Shown one piece after another: positions 39,197 through 47,515 of a stretch of 64,000 bases of DNA. Made by a program: the position numbers and the translations under genes. Origin of the DNA: Acetothermia bacterium UBA7521. GTDB taxonomy: Bacteria > Bipolaricaulota > Bipolaricaulia > Bipolaricaulales > Bipolaricaulaceae. The notes under the pieces are model-generated. The model did not search any database and was not told the origin of the DNA. It worked only from the letters and a program-made list of their open reading frames with translations. The stretch is taken from assembly GCA_002479455.1 (NCBI GenBank), contig DLNB01000028.1, positions 5,227 through 69,226 on the forward strand, in the 5' to 3' direction. How positions within the stretch are numbered: position 1 is the stretch's first letter; every line of letters begins with the position of its first letter.

Positions 39197-40270
39197 TTAG
39201 GCAGCGCCAGGGGCGGCGGCAAACGGCGGGAGCCGGAGGTCGAGCGCCTGCGCCTCGGCGAGGATCACACCTCGCGCCACTCGGAGGTTCCGCGCGATCT
39301 CCTCTTCCAGGGCGAGGAGTTGGGGGAGCGCCTGCGCGATCCGGTCGCCATCGGCGACGTACCGGCACGAGAGGGCGGCCACCCGTTCCACAAGCCCGAC
39401 CACTGCGTCCTCCTCCACGATCTTGTCCGCGTAATGGACGAGTTTCCCTTCCCACGTGCGGGGCTCGGCGCCTAGGACATGCACCTCGGCAATCCCAGCC
39501 AGATCGGGCCAACCCAGAGAGCGGAGGATCTGTCCCGCCTTCTTCCCGTGCTCGGCGCGGTCCTGCGCCGAAAGCTTGTCCAGGTCATGGAGAAGAGCGC
39601 CGCGATGGACGAGAAGGAGGTCCACCGCGGTTCCTTGTGCTCGCAGGAGCAGGGCAAGGCGGTGGGCGACCGCCGCCACGGCAAGGGAGTGGCGAACGAT
39701 GTTCTCGGGGACGTCGTGATCCCGCAGGATGCGGAGCGACTCCCCGACGTCCGGGAGGAACGGCCCAGCCAGGATGCCTGGAAGGTCCGCCAGCGCCCGG
39801 ACCGCCGCGTCGTGGACCGGATGAACGAGCGGGCACGGTGCTCCGTCGGGGTTGAGCCAGATCGCCCGCAGCCCGGTCGCCTTGGCTCCCACGATGTCCG
39901 AGCCGTACGCGTCTCCAACCATCACGGCCTCCGACGCGGAGAGCCCCACGCGTTCCAGCACAGCGTGGAAGAACGCGGCGTCGGGCTTGCTCGTTCCCAG
40001 ATCGCGCGCTGTGACTACCACGGACACATACGGTTCGAGACCCACCCGGGCGAGGGCCGTCCGCACGAGGCGTTCATCGGACAGAGCGGCGTTCGTTGCC
40101 ACAGCGATCATGTACTCCCCGTGGAGCGAACGCAGAACACCTGCCGCGCCCGGGATCGCCTCGACCCGCGGCCACTCCGCCATCGGGCCGTCGAACCCGG
40201 GGATCTCCCGCATCAACGTCCCGCCCCAGTCGAAGAAGATCGCCCGAATGGGAACGCGTTGGCTGTTCAT
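39197..40270 (-). CDS. HAD hydrolase fused to an HD domain
   Basis: About 357 residues. The N-terminal 200 are a HAD-IA hydrolase: FFDWGGTL (nucleophile Asp; the second Asp of the usual DxD is Gly), VATNAALS, TSKPDAAFF with the Lys, and VMVGDAYGSDIVGAKATGL. The C-terminal 150 hold an HD phosphohydrolase: IVRHSLAVAAVAHRLALLL, GALLHDLDKL (His-Asp) and YADKIVEEDAV. Each half could act on phosphate esters or nucleotides; the fusion suggests one substrate path. ATG at 40270 follows GGAGAG. A GNAT gene lies 10 nt upstream in the same operon. Confidence 0.87.
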   Translation of the reverse strand: MNSQRVPIRAIFFDWGGTLMREIPGFDGPMAEWPRVEAIPGAAGVLRSLHGEYMIAVATNAALSDERLVRTALARVGLEPYVSVVVTARDLGTSKPDAAFFHAVLERVGLSASEAVMVGDAYGSDIVGAKATGLRAIWLNPDGAPCPLVHPVHDAAVRALADLPGILAGPFLPDVGESLRILRDHDVPENIVRHSLAVAAVAHRLALLLRAQGTAVDLLLVHRGALLHDLDKLSAQDRAEHGKKAGQILRSLGWPDLAGIAEVHVLGAEPRTWEGKLVHYADKIVEEDAVVGLVERVAALSCRYVADGDRIAQALPQLLALEEEIARNLRVARGVILAEAQALDLRLPPFAAAPGAA

Positions 40271-40280
40271 CTCTCCGTGA

Positions 40281-40787
40281 TCATATCTGGCGTGCGATCT
40301 GCCAGTGGAGGGACTCGTTGGTGCGGTCGGTGAGTCGGAACCCGGCCTTCTCGAGGACGCGGGTCGAGGCCGGATTGTCCGGTGCGCACTCGGCAAGAAC
40401 CCTCTCCACCTCGGGATGGGTGAACGCCCAGTCGACAAGAGATCTCACCGCCTCGGTGGCGTACCCACGTCCTCGGTGGGGAGGCGCGATTCCGTACCCG
40501 ATCTCCAACGTACCCGCCCGATCCGGTCGGCCCTTGAATCCTGCGTCTCCGACGACCACGTTCGTCTCGCGGTTGACGGAGATCCAAATGCCCCAGCCGA
40601 GGGCCTCTGGGTCGTGGAGGAGCTCTTGAACGTACAGGGGGAGAATCCCCCCGAGCTCGGGCGAGGGCCAGCCGGACGGCAAGCCGGCCCCCAAGATCTG
40701 TGCAGCCTCCTCACGGTTGCTGAGAAGCGCCTGGGCAACGTCGAGAGGACACGCCACGAGCGTCAGGCGGGAGGTGGTGAGGAGCAC
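40281..40787 (-). CDS. GNAT acetyltransferase, RimJ/RimL type
   Basis: A 168-residue protein. LTTSRLTLVACPLDVAQALL opens as in the RimJ/RimL group, with LEIGYGIAPPHRGRGYATEA as acetyl-CoA-binding motif A (R-G-R-G-Y-A) near residue 105 and a final FRLTDRTNESLHW. Members acetylate protein N-termini or small molecules. It precedes the HAD-HD gene by 10 nt on the same strand. ATG at 40787. Confidence 0.88.
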   Translation of the reverse strand: MLLTTSRLTLVACPLDVAQALLSNREEAAQILGAGLPSGWPSPELGGILPLYVQELLHDPEALGWGIWISVNRETNVVVGDAGFKGRPDRAGTLEIGYGIAPPHRGRGYATEAVRSLVDWAFTHPEVERVLAECAPDNPASTRVLEKAGFRLTDRTNESLHWQIARQI

Positions 40788-40812
40788 CTGACCATCGTAC
40801 CCAAGAAGAGAG

Positions 40813-40837
40813 CGCCCGACGGGGATCCCGCCGGGCG
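40813..40837 (-). terminator. Intrinsic terminator after the 41.4-kb gene
   Basis: On the minus strand the hairpin CGCCCGGCGGG / CCCGTCGGGCG is followed by a pyrimidine-rich stretch CTCTCTTCTT. It lies 22 nt beyond the stop of the exported-protein gene at 40860-41468 and separates it from the downstream acetyltransferase gene. Confidence 0.7.
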
Positions 40838-40859
40838 TTCCTGGGTTGATCTATGCGGG

Positions 40860-41468
40860 CTACTTCTCTTCGGGCGCCGCTTCGAGCGACCTCAGAAGGA
40901 GCAGGTCAAGGCGGTTCACGTCCGCCTTCAGCTTCCCCACGATCCGCGTCAGCTGATTCGGGTCCGTCGTCCCGGGGTGTCGCTCCCCGGCCCGCTCCTG
41001 GATGAGCTCGAGAAGCCCCTGAGCGAACTCGCGGAACTGCTGAGCCATTCGCGGGTCCATCCGTGAAGTAAACCGATCCACAAACTGTTTCACCGTGTCG
41101 CGGAACTCGGCCATCTCCCGTGCGCCCTGCTCCAGATCGAACAGGAGCCGGTGAAGGTGGAGGTCCAGCTTCAGGATCTCCACGTGTACGTCCTTGAGTT
41201 CGATGTCCTCGCGGTCCCGGATTGTGTCCCGCAATCCCTTGACGATGCCCTCGATCGGCTCCAGGCGCGGGGCGATCAACGGGAGCGCCTTGTGGAGGGC
41301 GGCAATCCCTTCCGCGATGTCCTGGACCGTGAGAGCGAGAACCCTGGCGAACGGGACTGGCTCCACTGGCGGCCTTGCGGCCGGTGCCGGCGGCGCGGCG
41401 ACGACACCCACTGTGGAGAGGAGCAGACCTCCGATCACGCCCATGAGGAACAACCGTGTTCGGACCAT
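40860..41468 (-). CDS. Exported helical protein of unknown function
   Basis: A 202-residue protein with a signal peptide (LFLMGVIGGLLLSTVGVVAA, probable cleavage after VAA). The mature part is nearly all helical, with heptad-like Leu spacing (VHVEILKLDLHLHRLLFDLE; RMAQQFREFAQGLLELIQER), so it is likely an extracytoplasmic coiled-coil protein. No family recognised. ATG at 41468 follows AAGGAGGT. It is divergent from the membrane regulator at 41607 and its own terminator follows. A second exported helical protein of similar size lies beyond the regulator at 42573. Confidence 0.75.
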   Translation of the reverse strand: MVRTRLFLMGVIGGLLLSTVGVVAAPPAPAARPPVEPVPFARVLALTVQDIAEGIAALHKALPLIAPRLEPIEGIVKGLRDTIRDREDIELKDVHVEILKLDLHLHRLLFDLEQGAREMAEFRDTVKQFVDRFTSRMDPRMAQQFREFAQGLLELIQERAGERHPGTTDPNQLTRIVGKLKADVNRLDLLLLRSLEAAPEEK

Positions 41469-41606
41469 GTGTACCTCCTTCGTTGATGTGGTGCCCGATG
41501 TGAAGCATCGGGCACCACGCGCAGGATAGGCAGGGCGTGGTCACGGAACCACCGCGGCGTGGTCAACAGCCGGTCAAGCACGGGTCGCTGCGTGTAACCT
41601 TCCCCC

Positions 41607-42509
41607 ATGCGGGCGATGTCGTGGAGATGGCGGGTTGGGGTCGCGGTGGGGGTGGTGGCCCTGACCTCCGTTGCAGTGGCGGTGTTCGCTTCCGTTCACC
41701 GGCGGGCGATCGAGGCATCGTTCCGCTCGCAGGGGGTTGCGTTTGCGGTGGCGTTCGCCGATGCAGCTGAAGCGTGGCTCGCCGCCGGCGACGCGGAGGC
41801 GATCGAACGGGCAGCGCGGCTGATGTTCCTGGGGAGCGTGCTTTACGTACAGGTCGTCTCTCATGGGGTCGTCCACGTGGACGCGCGGCGGGAGCCCCTG
41901 GTCCCAGAAGAGCTTCCGCGTCTGGACGGTTCACCCCGCATCCTCCAAGCCGAGTACAGGGGGATCTCCGCGGGGATCGCGGCCCTCGACGTGGCCGTCC
42001 CCCTCCTCGAGGGGGGCTCGGGCCACGTACGGGTCGGGCTGGATACAGGGGAGATCGTCGCGGGGGTTCGTACGGGGATGCTCGTGCGCTCGGGGATTGG
42101 GATCGGGTTGGACCTCGTCGTGTTCGGGGTCTTGTTCGGGGTGGGGAGGAGAAGACCCGAGCGCGACGCGCTTGATGGGGGGATGGGGCCGGACGCTGTG
42201 AGCATCGGCGACCTCGTGATCGAGGAACTGCAGAAACAGGTCACGCTGGCAGGGAGGCCTGTAGTCCTTCCGCCCAAGCCGTACGCGCTCCTCTCGCTCC
42301 TCGCGAGCCAGCCCGGGCGGGTGTTCTCCGATCGAGAGATCCTCGCTGCGGTGTGGCCGAACTCCCGCTACGCCAACGCCAAGGACGTGAAGCAGCACGT
42401 CTACCTCCTCCGAAAGAGGCTGCGCGATGCGAAGTCAGGGGGAGAGGAGATGATCGTCAACGTTCCGGGGTTCGGGTATCGGCTCGCACCGCGGGGGAAC
42501 GGGGATTGA
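41607..42509 (+). CDS. Membrane-anchored one-component regulator with C-terminal winged helix
   Basis: A 300-residue protein. One membrane helix at about residues 8-29, an extracytoplasmic sensor domain of about 125 residues (helical start, then VLYVQVVSHGVVHVDARREP as in small Cache/PAS-like sensors), a second helix at about 157-178, then a cytoplasmic OmpR/PhoB-type winged helix (LPPKPYALLSLLASQPGRVF, SDREILAAVWPN, VKQHVYLLRKRLRDA, IVNVPGFGYRLAP). There is no kinase or receiver domain, so sensing and DNA binding are in one chain, with the opposite topology to ToxR/CadC. Start ATG 41607. Neighbouring genes encode exported proteins, its likely targets. Confidence 0.85.
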   Translation: MRAMSWRWRVGVAVGVVALTSVAVAVFASVHRRAIEASFRSQGVAFAVAFADAAEAWLAAGDAEAIERAARLMFLGSVLYVQVVSHGVVHVDARREPLVPEELPRLDGSPRILQAEYRGISAGIAALDVAVPLLEGGSGHVRVGLDTGEIVAGVRTGMLVRSGIGIGLDLVVFGVLFGVGRRRPERDALDGGMGPDAVSIGDLVIEELQKQVTLAGRPVVLPPKPYALLSLLASQPGRVFSDREILAAVWPNSRYANAKDVKQHVYLLRKRLRDAKSGGEEMIVNVPGFGYRLAPRGNGD

Positions 42510-42572
42510 CCAGCTATTGGTGGTCCGTTGACCGGAGGGCGGCCTACAGTGAAGGCGATGCAGGAGGGAACG

Positions 42573-43178
42573 ATGAACACGCGGCGAGCGGTGGTGGGAG
42601 TGATCGTGGCGGCTCTGATCGTAGCGGTGGGAGGTGGAGCCCAACCCGATCCATCCCTTTCGTCGGTGCCGTCGGACGTGGTACGGATCGTGGTCACGCT
42701 GCGGGCGATGAGCGAGCGGATTCGGCTCTCCCTCCACCTGGCGACGATGGGGGTCCTCTCCCCGACCCAGTTGGATCAGCGCCTGTACGCCGGTCAGATC
42801 CTCAACCACCTGGTGGGACCGGGCGGGGATGGGTTCGACCCCCGGCTTGGCCCGGAAGAGAGGTTCACAGGTCTCCTGCCTGAGGCGCGATCCCTCACCG
42901 AGTTCCTCGCCAAGGCCGACGTCCCGCCCGAGCTTCGTGAGCGACTCTCCTTTGTGGTGAAGAAGGTGCTGTTGTTGCTCACCATGGCGCGGGACGACGC
43001 GGTCCAGGCCCTGCGCGCCCGGCGACTGGACATCGGCGCGGACCACATGCTGCGGGCGTTTGCCTTCCTCAACGCCGCGCTGGGGCGAGAGACCGACCCC
43101 GTCTACCTGGGCGGGGTGCTCGCCATCCTGCGGATCCTCCCGCCCGTGGCCTCCGAGCCTGTCGACCGTGAACCGTGA
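42573..43178 (+). CDS. Exported helical protein of unknown function
   Basis: A 201-residue protein with a signal peptide (VVGVIVAALIVAVGGGAQ; cleavage near residue 20). The mature chain is helical and Leu-rich (VVRIVVTLRAMSERIRLSLH; LSFVVKKVLLLLTMARDDAV). No family recognised. Size, signal peptide and helix content resemble the protein encoded at 40860-41468 on the other side of the regulator, though I see no convincing sequence identity. ATG at 42573 follows AGGAGGG; the gene starts 63 nt after the regulator stop and is probably in its operon. Confidence 0.75.
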   Translation: MNTRRAVVGVIVAALIVAVGGGAQPDPSLSSVPSDVVRIVVTLRAMSERIRLSLHLATMGVLSPTQLDQRLYAGQILNHLVGPGGDGFDPRLGPEERFTGLLPEARSLTEFLAKADVPPELRERLSFVVKKVLLLLTMARDDAVQALRARRLDIGADHMLRAFAFLNAALGRETDPVYLGGVLAILRILPPVASEPVDREP

Positions 43179-43210
43179 TCCGCCTTCCGTGACGCGCCAC
43201 CGGTTACACG

Positions 43211-44035
43211 TCACGGCGCTTTTCGCGCGCGCAGGGTGAACAGGAGCGGCACCTTGTCTGCGTACTGAGAGAGGCTGTACCAGCGTCCGTCTTCAGATGT
43301 CATGCTCGGGAGGAACTGGAAGAACAACCGGTCGTACTCGTTCAGGAAATCGATCCGCAATCCTGCTCCGAGGATCGCGTTCACGACGTCGGACAGGCTC
43401 CAAATCCACTCGTGGGAAGGATGTCCCAGGCGGTGAGAGGGATCGGCGTAGTCGGGCCCGCCCGGCTCCCATCGCACCGGCTCCGAGCCGTGGAAGTACG
43501 GGTGGCGGAACACGAGCTCTCCTTGGGAGTGCTCTTCGAGTGCGTTGAGGATGGGATGGGACTCCATCAGGTAGAAGAGCCCGCCGGGCGCGAGGTACCG
43601 AGCGACGATCCGCGCCCACGCCTCGATGTCGCGCAGCCAGCACAGGACGCCTCGCGACGTGTACAGGATGTCGAACTCCTCAGGCAAGACCTCGGGGAGA
43701 TCGTAGACGTTGGCCTGGATGAACCGCGCGTCGAGCCCAAGCTCATCCCGCAGGTCCTCGGCACACGTGATCGCCTCGGCCGAGAAGTCCACCCCGGTCA
43801 CGATCGCCCCGTGGCGGGCCCAGGCCAACGTGTCTGTGCCGATGTGGCACTGGAGGTGAAGGAGGCGCTTGCCAACCACGTCACCCACCTCGCGGAGCTC
43901 GATCTCGTCGAGGATCTCCGCTCCATCGCGGAGGAGCTGCACCTCCTTGTAGGCGCGGATATGGACGCGGGCCATCTCGTCCCACAAAAGGCGGTTCGAT
44001 TCCTCTGCCTGGAGATGCTCTTTTCGGTCGGCCAT
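43211..44035 (-). CDS. Class I SAM-dependent methyltransferase
   Basis: About 274 residues. The SAM motifs are LLHLQCHIGTDTLAWARHGA (motif I as LQCHIGTDT), VTGVDFSAEAI and FDILYTSRGVLCWLRDIEAW; SGR-like loops end with GLFYLMESHP. The N-terminal NRLLWDEMARVHIRAYKEVQ and the C-terminal region fit a small-molecule methyltransferase of the Methyltransf_11/25 group. The ATG at 44035 has no clear ribosome site. Substrate unknown. A short element at 43165-43210 (CCGTGAACCGTGATCCGCC facing CCGGTTACACGTCACGG) lies just downstream and may act as a terminator. Confidence 0.85.
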   Translation of the reverse strand: MADRKEHLQAEESNRLLWDEMARVHIRAYKEVQLLRDGAEILDEIELREVGDVVGKRLLHLQCHIGTDTLAWARHGAIVTGVDFSAEAITCAEDLRDELGLDARFIQANVYDLPEVLPEEFDILYTSRGVLCWLRDIEAWARIVARYLAPGGLFYLMESHPILNALEEHSQGELVFRHPYFHGSEPVRWEPGGPDYADPSHRLGHPSHEWIWSLSDVVNAILGAGLRIDFLNEYDRLFFQFLPSMTSEDGRWYSLSQYADKVPLLFTLRARKAP

Positions 44036-44135
44036 TGAGTGCGTTCCCTGTCCCTCTGGCGTGAAGTATGCCCGACGGGCGATCAGCAGTCGGCCTCCCG
44101 TCCTCTGAGGGTCCTCCCCAACAGGCTGTTGGCGT

Positions 44136-45002
44136 CTAAGAGAACGTGGCGAGGAGGGACCGAACGACGTCTGAAGAAGGGAGAGGGCGAAGGCCCACCG
44201 GGTCGCCGGACAGCACGGGGTGACCATCTGCGAACGTGGGCCGGTCTGTGGTGTACAGGATCCCGACCGGGATCTGTTCGCCACTTCGTGTGGCGACCGC
44301 GAAGGCTTGGCCCTGATCACCGGGGTCGTGTCCGGTCTCGTCGAGGTGGACGAGGCGCTCCTTGTACCAGGCGAACGTCTGGACCCGGTTCCAGCTTGGG
44401 CAAGGGTGCAGAACGTTCACCAGCGAGAACCCTCTGTGCTGAATCGCTTGGGAGATGAGGTTCGCCGTGCGGTCGGGTTCGCCGGAAAAGGTCTGGGCGA
44501 CGAACGGGGCGTCCAGGGCTACGGCGAGGGCGAGCGGGTTCAGGGCGGCCGAGGGCGATCCCGCGGGTTGGGCCCGCGTCCGGTACCCACGGGGCGCGGT
44601 GGGCGAGGCCTGGCCCTTGGTGAGCCCGTACACCCGGTTGTCGTGGGCGATCACCGTGAGGTCCACGTTGCGCCGGATGTTGTGGAGGAGGTGGTTCCCT
44701 CCTTCGCCATACAAGTCCCCGTCCCCGGACTCGGCGATCACGGTGAGATCCGGGCGCGCCAGCTTGATCCCTGCCGCGGCGGCCACCGTCCGGCCGTGGA
44801 GGCCGTTGAACCCGTTCAGGTTGACGTAGTGGGCGATCTTCGCCGCCTGGCCGATCCCGGTAACGAGGACCACCTTGTGGGGCGGGAGGCCGAGCTGGGC
44901 CAGGGCCGCGGCGAGGGATGTGCGGATCGCGAAGTTCCCGCACCCCGGGCACCACGCAAGCTCCACATCGGCCAAGTACTTCTCCGCGCTCATCTCCGCC
45001 AT
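44136..45002 (-). CDS. korB: 2-oxoacid:ferredoxin oxidoreductase, beta (TPP-binding) subunit
   Basis: A 288-residue protein. WCPGCGNFAI near residue 17 supplies Cys ligands of the [4Fe-4S] cluster region, and ESGDGDLYGEGGNHLLHNIR near residue 90 is the thiamine-pyrophosphate/Mg motif (GDGD...N). It forms the catalytic half of an enzyme that decarboxylates a 2-oxoacid to acyl-CoA and reduces ferredoxin. ATG at 45002 follows GGAGGTGAGAG. Its partner (gamma-alpha fusion) is upstream but separated by a 239-bp repeat-containing gap. Confidence 0.93.
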   Translation of the reverse strand: MAEMSAEKYLADVELAWCPGCGNFAIRTSLAAALAQLGLPPHKVVLVTGIGQAAKIAHYVNLNGFNGLHGRTVAAAAGIKLARPDLTVIAESGDGDLYGEGGNHLLHNIRRNVDLTVIAHDNRVYGLTKGQASPTAPRGYRTRAQPAGSPSAALNPLALAVALDAPFVAQTFSGEPDRTANLISQAIQHRGFSLVNVLHPCPSWNRVQTFAWYKERLVHLDETGHDPGDQGQAFAVATRSGEQIPVGILYTTDRPTFADGHPVLSGDPVGLRPLPSSDVVRSLLATFS

Positions 45003-45241
45003 GCTCTCACCTCCTGCCAGAAGCCAATCCGACTCCAGCTCTCCCTACGGCCAGCGGGCCAACGGAAGAGATTACCACGACCGGCACCAAGGACACGAAG
45101 AAGAAGGGCAGGCACGATCTCTGGGGGGCGGGAACCCCGAATCCCTTCGTGACCTTTGTGCATCCCTCGTGCCCTCGGTGGTGAAGCCCGGGGTTCTGCC
45201 GCGACCTCAGCGTGCTCGGCGGTACGACGTGTCATTGGGCT
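45003..45241. repeat. Periodic-arm hairpin splitting the korAB operon
   Basis: The left arm starts at 45074 (ACCACGACCGGCACCAAGGA then CACGAAG) and the right arm ends near 45182 (CTTCGTGACCTTTGTGCATC then CCTCGTGCCCTCGGTGGT); both consist of (A)AGGCAC-like words and pair imperfectly. A single GCGCAGAG-type arm follows at 45195-45226. The whole gap lies between the alpha-gamma and beta subunit genes, which are normally adjacent. Confidence 0.75.
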
Positions 45242-46906
45242 TCATCGGACGGCCTCCAGGATGTCCGCAGCGGTGAACGGACGCCCGTCGTAGCGCGGGA
45301 CGAACCGGTGGGGCTGCCGGCCCGTCTCCCCGGCGATGAGTCTTCCCATCTGTCCCGTGGCCGTTTCCTCCACGAGGACCACCTCCTCGGCCTCGCTCCA
45401 CACGTGCCGGAGTTCCTCTGTCCGTAGCGGCCACAGCTCGCGGAGGTGGACGTGGGCGTAGCCAGCGCCCAGCCTTTCCACCGCCTCCCGGATCGCGCCG
45501 TACGTGGAGCCCCACCCGAGGAGGATGCGCTTCCCGCGCAGCGACCCCGTGGGGTAGATCTCGGGGGGAGCGACTTCTGCCCGCAACCCGTCCCCCTTGC
45601 GCAACCGCTTGTCCACCATTGCCACCCGGATCTCGAGGTCTTCCGTGATCCTCCCGTAGGCGTCGTGCTCGTCGGAGTCCACGAGGACGAGCTTCTCCGA
45701 AACCCCAGGGAGGGTGCGGGGGGAGATGCCCGATGGGGCGAGGGCGAACCTGTTGTAGGTCTCCATCCGGGCGAGGTCCTCGACGGGAAGGTGATGGTCG
45801 TGCACCGGCACCCGGGCTGGGTCGAGCGCAGGGACGACGACGTACGAGTCCACCAGAAACTGATCCGTGAGGATGATCGCCGGGACTTGGTACGTCTCCG
45901 CGACCTCGAACGCCTTCATCGTGAGGTAGAAGGCGTCGGCGGCGTCAGATGGGGCGACGATGTACCGGGGGAACTCCCCGTGCCCGGCGTGGAGGGCGAA
46001 CAAGAGGTTCTCCTGCCCAGTGCGGGTGGGAAGGCCCGTCGCCGGTCCGGGCCGCTGACCGAGGTGGATCACCACCGGGGTCTCGATCATCCCCGCCAGC
46101 GACAGCCCTTCCACCATCAGGGCGAACCCGCCGCCGGAGGTGGTGACGAGGGACCGCGCTCCAGCGTAAGAGGCGCCAAGGGCCATGTTGATCGCCGCGA
46201 TCTCATCTTCGGCTTGTTCGACCACGATCCCGTGCTTCGCAGCGTGCATGGCGAGGAACTCCAGCACCGCCGTACCGGGGGTCATGGGGTACGAGGAGAG
46301 GAACCGGCACCCGGCGGCGATCGCGCCCGCCCCCACCGCCTGTCCGCCGGTGAGGAGCATTGCCTCTCCATGCTTGAACTGGGGAGAGGGGAGCTGCCAC
46401 CGTCCGTTCGGGACGTGGTCATAGCCGAGATCCAGAGCCCGCAGGTTGGGCTCTGCCTTGTCCCCAAACACCTCGCGGATCGCGTCGGTCACCCGCTCCC
46501 GATCCAACCCGAGGAGGCGTGCCGCCGTCCCGAGGAGGATGACCCCTGCTGCGATGGGAAGCTTTAGCTCCTCCCGGGCGAGGCGAACCGCGGGCACCCG
46601 CACCTCCCTGTCTGCGGGGTCTCCCACCGCCTCGTCCGTGACCACGACTCCCCCTTCACGCACCCAGGGCCGGTACAGGTCGAGCATTTCTTCGTTCAGA
46701 GCGAGGAGGAGGTCGACGTCGTTCGTTGTGGTGAACACCGGGGCTTCCCCAACGCGCAGGGTGAACGCGTTTTCCCCACCACGGATTCGAGAGTGGTAGG
46801 AGAACTCCCCGTGGAGGTAAAGCCCGGACCGGAACAGGGCGCGGGCGAGAATCTCCCCCAGGGTTTGAACGCCCTGTCCCGCTGCGCCAGCGATCCGGAC
46901 CGCCAT
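45242..46906 (-). CDS. korA: 2-oxoacid:ferredoxin oxidoreductase, fused gamma-alpha subunit
   Basis: About 554 residues. Residues 1-185 form the gamma domain (VRIAGAAGQGVQTLGEILAR; GEFSYHSRIRGGENAFTLRV); residues from about 200 form the alpha subunit with GGQAVGAGAIAAGCRFLSSY, PMTPGTAVLEFLA, VEQAEDEIAAINMALGASYA and TSGGGFALMVEGLSLAG; a transketolase C-terminal-like domain ends the protein (GWGSTYGAIREAVERL). The KorA-type gamma-alpha fusion suggests 2-oxoglutarate or another 2-oxoacid as substrate. ATG at 46906 starts 3 nt after the peroxiredoxin stop, so the three genes form an operon. Confidence 0.92.
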   Translation of the reverse strand: MAVRIAGAAGQGVQTLGEILARALFRSGLYLHGEFSYHSRIRGGENAFTLRVGEAPVFTTTNDVDLLLALNEEMLDLYRPWVREGGVVVTDEAVGDPADREVRVPAVRLAREELKLPIAAGVILLGTAARLLGLDRERVTDAIREVFGDKAEPNLRALDLGYDHVPNGRWQLPSPQFKHGEAMLLTGGQAVGAGAIAAGCRFLSSYPMTPGTAVLEFLAMHAAKHGIVVEQAEDEIAAINMALGASYAGARSLVTTSGGGFALMVEGLSLAGMIETPVVIHLGQRPGPATGLPTRTGQENLLFALHAGHGEFPRYIVAPSDAADAFYLTMKAFEVAETYQVPAIILTDQFLVDSYVVVPALDPARVPVHDHHLPVEDLARMETYNRFALAPSGISPRTLPGVSEKLVLVDSDEHDAYGRITEDLEIRVAMVDKRLRKGDGLRAEVAPPEIYPTGSLRGKRILLGWGSTYGAIREAVERLGAGYAHVHLRELWPLRTEELRHVWSEAEEVVLVEETATGQMGRLIAGETGRQPHRFVPRYDGRPFTAADILEAVR

Positions 46907-46908
46907 GC

Positions 46909-47382
46909 TTAGGTCTGGGTCGTGTCCAGGGCGGCTTGAATCTCGGCGTACGGAGGCTCCATCCCCGGATCGTCGGACACCCAGGCATAGCGGACGATGC
47001 CCCCTCCATCCACCACGAAGGCCGACCTCTTGGCGACGGAGTACCCGGTGAGCCCCGCGAAGTTCTCGTGCACGCCCCCGTAGCGGCGGGACACGTCGCG
47101 GGTGTAGTCGGAAAGGAGCGGGAACCCGATCCGGTTTGCCGCGGCGAACGCACCGTTTGCCCAAGGGCTGTCCACGCTGATCCCCACTACCTGGGCGTTC
47201 AACCCTTCGAGGTTGGCAAGCATGTCCCGGAACGCACAGAGCTCCTTTTGGCAGACCTTGGTGAACGCGCCCGGGTAGAACGCGAGGACGACCTTCTTCC
47301 CTTGGAAGTCGGCGAGCCTCACCGGGTGTCGGTTCGTGTCGGGGAGCACGAACTCCGGTGCGTGCTGTCCAGGGTGGACCAT
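46909..47382 (-). CDS. Peroxiredoxin, AhpE/Bcp type
   Basis: A 157-residue thioredoxin-fold peroxidase. The active-site segment YPGAFTKVCQKELCAFRD carries the peroxidatic Cys44 with Thr41 and Glu47 as usual; Cys49, five residues on as in PrxQ/Bcp, is a candidate resolving Cys. It reduces hydrogen peroxide and organic peroxides. ATG at 47382 follows GAGGAG. It heads the korA operon and lies next to bacterioferritin, an oxidative-stress grouping sensible for an anaerobe. Confidence 0.92.
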   Translation of the reverse strand: MVHPGQHAPEFVLPDTNRHPVRLADFQGKKVVLAFYPGAFTKVCQKELCAFRDMLANLEGLNAQVVGISVDSPWANGAFAAANRIGFPLLSDYTRDVSRRYGGVHENFAGLTGYSVAKRSAFVVDGGGIVRYAWVSDDPGMEPPYAEIQAALDTTQT

Positions 47383-47423
47383 GGCTCCTCCTCTCGTCCC
47401 AACGAGAACATCGTGGTTCTCTG

Positions 47424-47493
47424 CCCCCCCTTGACAAGGGGGGAGGGTTGTCGTATTTATCTCTCTGCCGGGCAGAAGCCCGGTGTTTTTGTT
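47424..47493. other. Two intergenic hairpins
   Basis: The first (47424-47443) is CCCCCCCTTGACAAGGGGGG, a palindrome of a kind widely dispersed in bacterial genomes. The second (47468-47483, CCGGGCAGAAGCCCGG) is followed on the plus strand by TGTTTTTGTT and so looks like an intrinsic terminator in plus orientation. Both neighbouring genes are on the minus strand, so its role there is unclear. Confidence 0.45.
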
Positions 47494-47515
47494 GGGGTTT
47501 CCGGCTCCCCTCCTT

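Noticed and set aside
47468..47493. Rho-independent terminator of bacterioferritin
   Set aside because: The T-run follows the hairpin on the plus strand, whereas bfr and its neighbour are on the minus strand, where the hairpin is followed by CAGAGAG. It is recorded only as a hairpin.
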